DNA of 64,000 nucleotides from Mesostigma viride (Eukaryota; Streptophyta; Mesostigmatophyceae; Mesostigmatales; Mesostigmataceae). The DNA lies in contig RPFO01000154.1 of the NCBI GenBank assembly GCA_009746045.1, positions 3,681,281-3,745,280 on the forward strand, given 5' to 3'. Shown here in pieces: positions 60,757-64,000 of the stretch. The translations under genes and the position numbers were made by a program. How positions within the stretch are numbered: position 1 is the stretch's first letter; each line of letters starts with the position of its first letter. The notes below the pieces were generated by a model. The model was given only the letters and a program-made list of their open reading frames with translations, was not told the DNA's origin and did not search any database.

Positions 60757-62392
60757 TCGTCTTGGTCTTCAATCAGCACGTGGTAGTAGTTTTTTTTTTG
60801 TCGCCGTGCAATTTTGCTTTCTTCATATGTGATGTGTGCCATGGACATTTCTCCGGCTGGCTTTCTGCATAGATCTGACACGTATTGGATTCACTGGCAA
60901 CATATCTTGTATATTACCATATACAATTGACAATGTGTGTTGTTCTTGTCTTTATCCTGCTGTTGCGGCTGTTATATGCTGTTGCGGTTGTACCACTGTC
61001 CTGAACTCATTCCCTTCGTGCCATTCACGCTACCGTGTTTGCTACTGCCACTTATGCTCCGTGGTTGCCCATTGCGATTCCAGGGATCATGGATGGGGCC
61101 AGTGCTGAGGAGGGGGGTTGCACGTGGAATACGTCTCTGGTGCTGCAAGCATTATTAGCTGCATCTTCACGTGTCGCTGTTTTTTATTCTTGCACATCAT
61201 GGCTGGTGGGGCCTGCGGGGGGCTGGGCTCCGACATATTTTGTGGCATATATGCCAAACCATTATTATGTTTCACCGTTACTTCCCTCCCACCTGCCTCG
61301 GCCTTGTGTGCCAGGCAGGGGACGAACCGGTTTTACTGACATGCGTGACTGAAGCGGTGTCGGGACGTAGTAATCCACAGGGAGTGGCAATGTCTCTTCG
61401 AAGCCACTGGGTTAGATCATATGCCCGGGCCAGGGTTGCATTTCCAGGCCTGTATGGCTGGCTCCCCTGCATGGCTAGCACTTGGATCTCCCAAATTTGA
61501 TCAGTCAACTGATTTGATGCTTTGACAACTACAATGAAGTTATAATGGCTGGGTCACCAATGATGTTATGACTCGTTGTCATCACTGCAAGCAATGTGCT
61601 ATAGTTGCTGCAACCCTCGCGCACTTGCAATGGCCATTGAACATGCGTTAAACCACTATGCGCCAATTTGCTCTTGCCGCGTGCCGTACTGCCCGAGTGC
61701 CACGGTCTTACATCATCCTTGCTACCGGTGCTATTGCGGACACCCTCGTGATTCATGCACTGAACCGTTGTTTGCTTCTGGCACTACTGCGTTTTTATAA
61801 ACCGCGTAGCTAGCTAGCTGCTGCCGTCGCCATTAGGCGGGGCGATGATGCTCGTTGCCGCTCCTTGATTCAATTGGTGCCCACTGTGGTTGCTCCCAAG
61901 TAGCATCCATCTTTGGTTCAGTTTGTTGTGATCAGTCGAGACGCATGGGAGCTTGATCCAACACATGCATTGTTGGTATATAACATACTCCGCAAAGCCG
62001 CGAAGCCGCGACCCTGTGCGTTAGCTAGCAGACCTGGCGGCACCTGTGATCCTAATACATGGCATAATCCCGCGTGCAAACTTTGCCGGACTCAGCATGG
62101 TCTCTCCACTGAATTGATATTGATACATGCATGAAAGATGTTTATTTCAGCCAGACAATGAATTATGAATGCATTATATGTATTATAATCATAGGATCTC
62201 AGCATCTTCAATCATGATGCCATGTCGGAGACAGTGTGTATAGCAAATATGCATTACAGCATGGAATACTTTCCTTGAAACACAAGCGCTGATTAAAATT
62301 TCTTGACAAAACTTGTTAAAACATATTCTGAAATGCTCCTGGCATAAAAAAACCATGTTTGCCAACTTTTCATTTAGGACACTTCTGATGCC
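60757..62392. other. 3' flank of the DDE-type gene
   Basis: No gene is supported; small frames of 60-109 aa overlap with no motifs. It lies inside the right inverted repeat of the candidate element. Confidence 0.45.
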
Positions 62393-62586
62393 TTCCGCAA
62401 TTTGTCCTAATCCAGCGCAACCACTCAGTTCTAAATGGATAAGTAAATCAGCAATTGCGTCTTAGAAAGACGAAGCGATTGTGATATTCACGGCCGAATT
62501 AATTGGTGCCCAAACGTGAAAGTTATGAGTTCCGCCGTCAGCCATGCATGGCTATCTCGTGGCTCGTGGGGAGGAAATGTTCTAAC

Positions 62587-63101
62587 CAGGGTCGGGCGTA
62601 AAAGGGTTTACGTTACGTGAACACGTAATTACGTTGACGTAATTACGCGTGTTTTACGTTACGCTTTACGTGGCAAAAATGGGCACGTAATGCATGCGTT
62701 TACGTACGTCGTCCTTTACGTTGCCTTTCTACGTCATTTTACGCGTAAAAACGTAACGTAAAGTGGACGTAAGGTAAACCCGTGTGGGAATGTCGGCAGA
62801 TGGTTGCAAGGTGAAGGGGCTCTAGTGAGCTCTTGTAGGCCTAATGGCGCCGCGTCGCGCCGCGTCGACGCCGCGCCAGGTGGTGCACGGATGGCAGTGT
62901 CTGGTTTTTGCATGGAAATGGTGAAAAATATGAGCTTTTGCATGAGCTTTCGTGCGGTTTTACGTTTTTACGTTACGTTACGTCTTTACGTTACGCACGT
63001 AAGCCTTTACGTCGATTTTACGTTTTAAGTCACCCTTTTTTCCATTTTACGTGTTTGCGTTACGTGAACTCCGGCCCTGACCCCCTTTACGCCCAACCCT
63101 G
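62587..63101. mobile_element. hAT-type MITE with perfect 8-bp target duplication
   Basis: The termini CAGGGT(C/T)GGGCGTAAA are inverted, and GTTCTAAC occurs directly outside both ends (62579-62586 and 63102-63109). An 8-bp duplication with CAGGG-type ends is the hallmark of hAT transposons. The 515-bp interior has no coding capacity and is crowded with TTTACGTTACG/ACGTAA words. Confidence 0.9.
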
Positions 63102-63109
63102 GTTCTAAC

Positions 63110-63392
63110 CGCTGGCTATATCCACGTGTCCGCTGACCTCAGCCGTCTTATGGCAACCACAGTAGATGCCAGATCTCCTCGTGAGTAGTTTTTTATTGCA
63201 CCCATGTGGCCGGCCGGCCTCTCTTGGCAGTGAAAGATGGATGGGTGTCTCTGCCCTCCTTATTGTGTAGCAACCAGGGATTAATTAATATATAGACACG
63301 TGACTGCGTCCAGCAACCAGGGATAAGAAGCAATAAAAAAATACTTTCGTATTATTGTGCTTCGCGACTCCCCAAAGGAGCGCGTGCATTTA
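63110..63392. repeat. LINE 3'-end derived sequence
   Basis: 63192-63290 resembles 33126-33245 (TTATTGCACCCA ... TGTCTCTGCC ... CAGGGATTAATTAA). An inverted type-3 hairpin follows (63290-63312), then a diverged type-1 hairpin (CTTCGCGACTCCCCAAAGGAGCGCG, about 63360-63384). Confidence 0.55.
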
Positions 63393-64000
63393 AGGGGAGG
63401 GGACATGCCTAAAGGGCACTTTTCTGGAAACCATACCTATGCATGTGCAAAAAATCCAATGATGATTGGGGACCATAAATATGATTAAAAAAAAATTTTC
63501 CAGCCACTTGGGGGGGGTACTAGCCCCCACCATACACCGGTAACGCGCTAAAAATAGAAAAAGACGCTATTTTAGTCACATTTTCCTTTGGACAATGGGC
63601 AAACATATTGGGACCAAATCATATATTCCCGCATAGTTCCCCCACTTTTGAGAAATTCTACCTAATTGGGACCAAGAAATAAGAATGTTTACTCACGTTG
63701 ATGGATTTCCCGCAAAACAGGTACTTTTTTAATCCAAAAAAAAAAAATCAAATCATAAACACATCATATCGTGCTCCACCATATATTCCCAAATATTACA
63801 GGTGGGGGGACATGCAGCCCCAAATTTTCAGGTCATTCTGACGAGCGCAGCTCTAGTTGATGGATTTCCTAGGTAGCCACCTGTGACGAAGCTAAGGGAG
63901 GTTTCTTAGTGTATCTTACACCATAAACACCCCTTTATCCATCCAAACCATGCAAAAACTGGCCAAACCACATGCTGCCAACCTCTGCACATACGGTACC
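63393..64000. mobile_element. TTAA-flanked non-autonomous element (copy B, cut by window edge)
   Basis: Directly preceded by TTAA (63389-63392), this copy begins GGGGAGGGGACATGCC and follows 12990-13600 closely: AAGGGCACTTTTCTGGAAAC, the G-run with TACTAGCCCCCACCATACAC, then CATGCAGCCCCAAATTTTCA. It continues past the end of the window. Confidence 0.85.

Overview
The window looks like nuclear DNA of a green alga (chlorophyte or early streptophyte). The genes have GT-AG introns in GC-rich coding exons. One gene carries a chloroplast-type transit peptide, and another is a plant-type N-carbamoylputrescine amidase. Nothing bacterial or organellar is visible, and the species cannot be named from sequence alone. 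No tRNA, rRNA or CRISPR array was seen.

Layout. 1-1322: a (GATG)n array next to the 3' end of an inverted LINE fragment. 2966-11069 (+): a six-exon organophosphate:phosphate antiporter (537 aa, plastid-type N-terminus) whose introns are filled with satellites. 12.4-17.3 kb: a nest of LINE 3' ends with a TTAA-flanked non-autonomous element inserted among them. 17330-25851 (-): a seven-exon equilibrative nucleoside transporter (601 aa), again with satellite-rich introns. 26815-27861 (+): an intronless N-carbamoylputrescine amidase, divergent from the nucleoside transporter. 30.8-33.3 kb: a MITE followed by a decayed LINE ORF1. 34.6-42.9 kb (-): remains of a formyltransferase-condensation-adenylation NRPS-like gene, broken by stops and frame changes. 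44.4-52.2 kb: AT-rich DNA with a LINE fragment, a 1.7 kb TTAA-flanked element and two orphan exons. 52.2-62.4 kb: a GC-rich block holding two divergent genes, a PHD-finger/poly-Gln/Pro-rich protein (-) and a large DDE-type, DUF7869-like protein (+). They are separated by an array of about ten repeats, and the block is bounded by a 34-bp inverted repeat. 62.6-64 kb: an hAT-type MITE with a perfect 8-bp target duplication, then a second copy of the TTAA element from 13 kb.

The housekeeping genes cover transport and polyamine metabolism: organophosphate/phosphate exchange, nucleoside transport and putrescine formation. They do not form an obvious pathway. The most unusual parts are (i) the inverted-repeat-bounded two-gene block, a candidate undescribed DNA transposon; (ii) the NRPS-like remnant of cyanobacterial type; and (iii) recurrent decayed tandem copies of exon edges, including splice sites, in the introns of both transporter genes.
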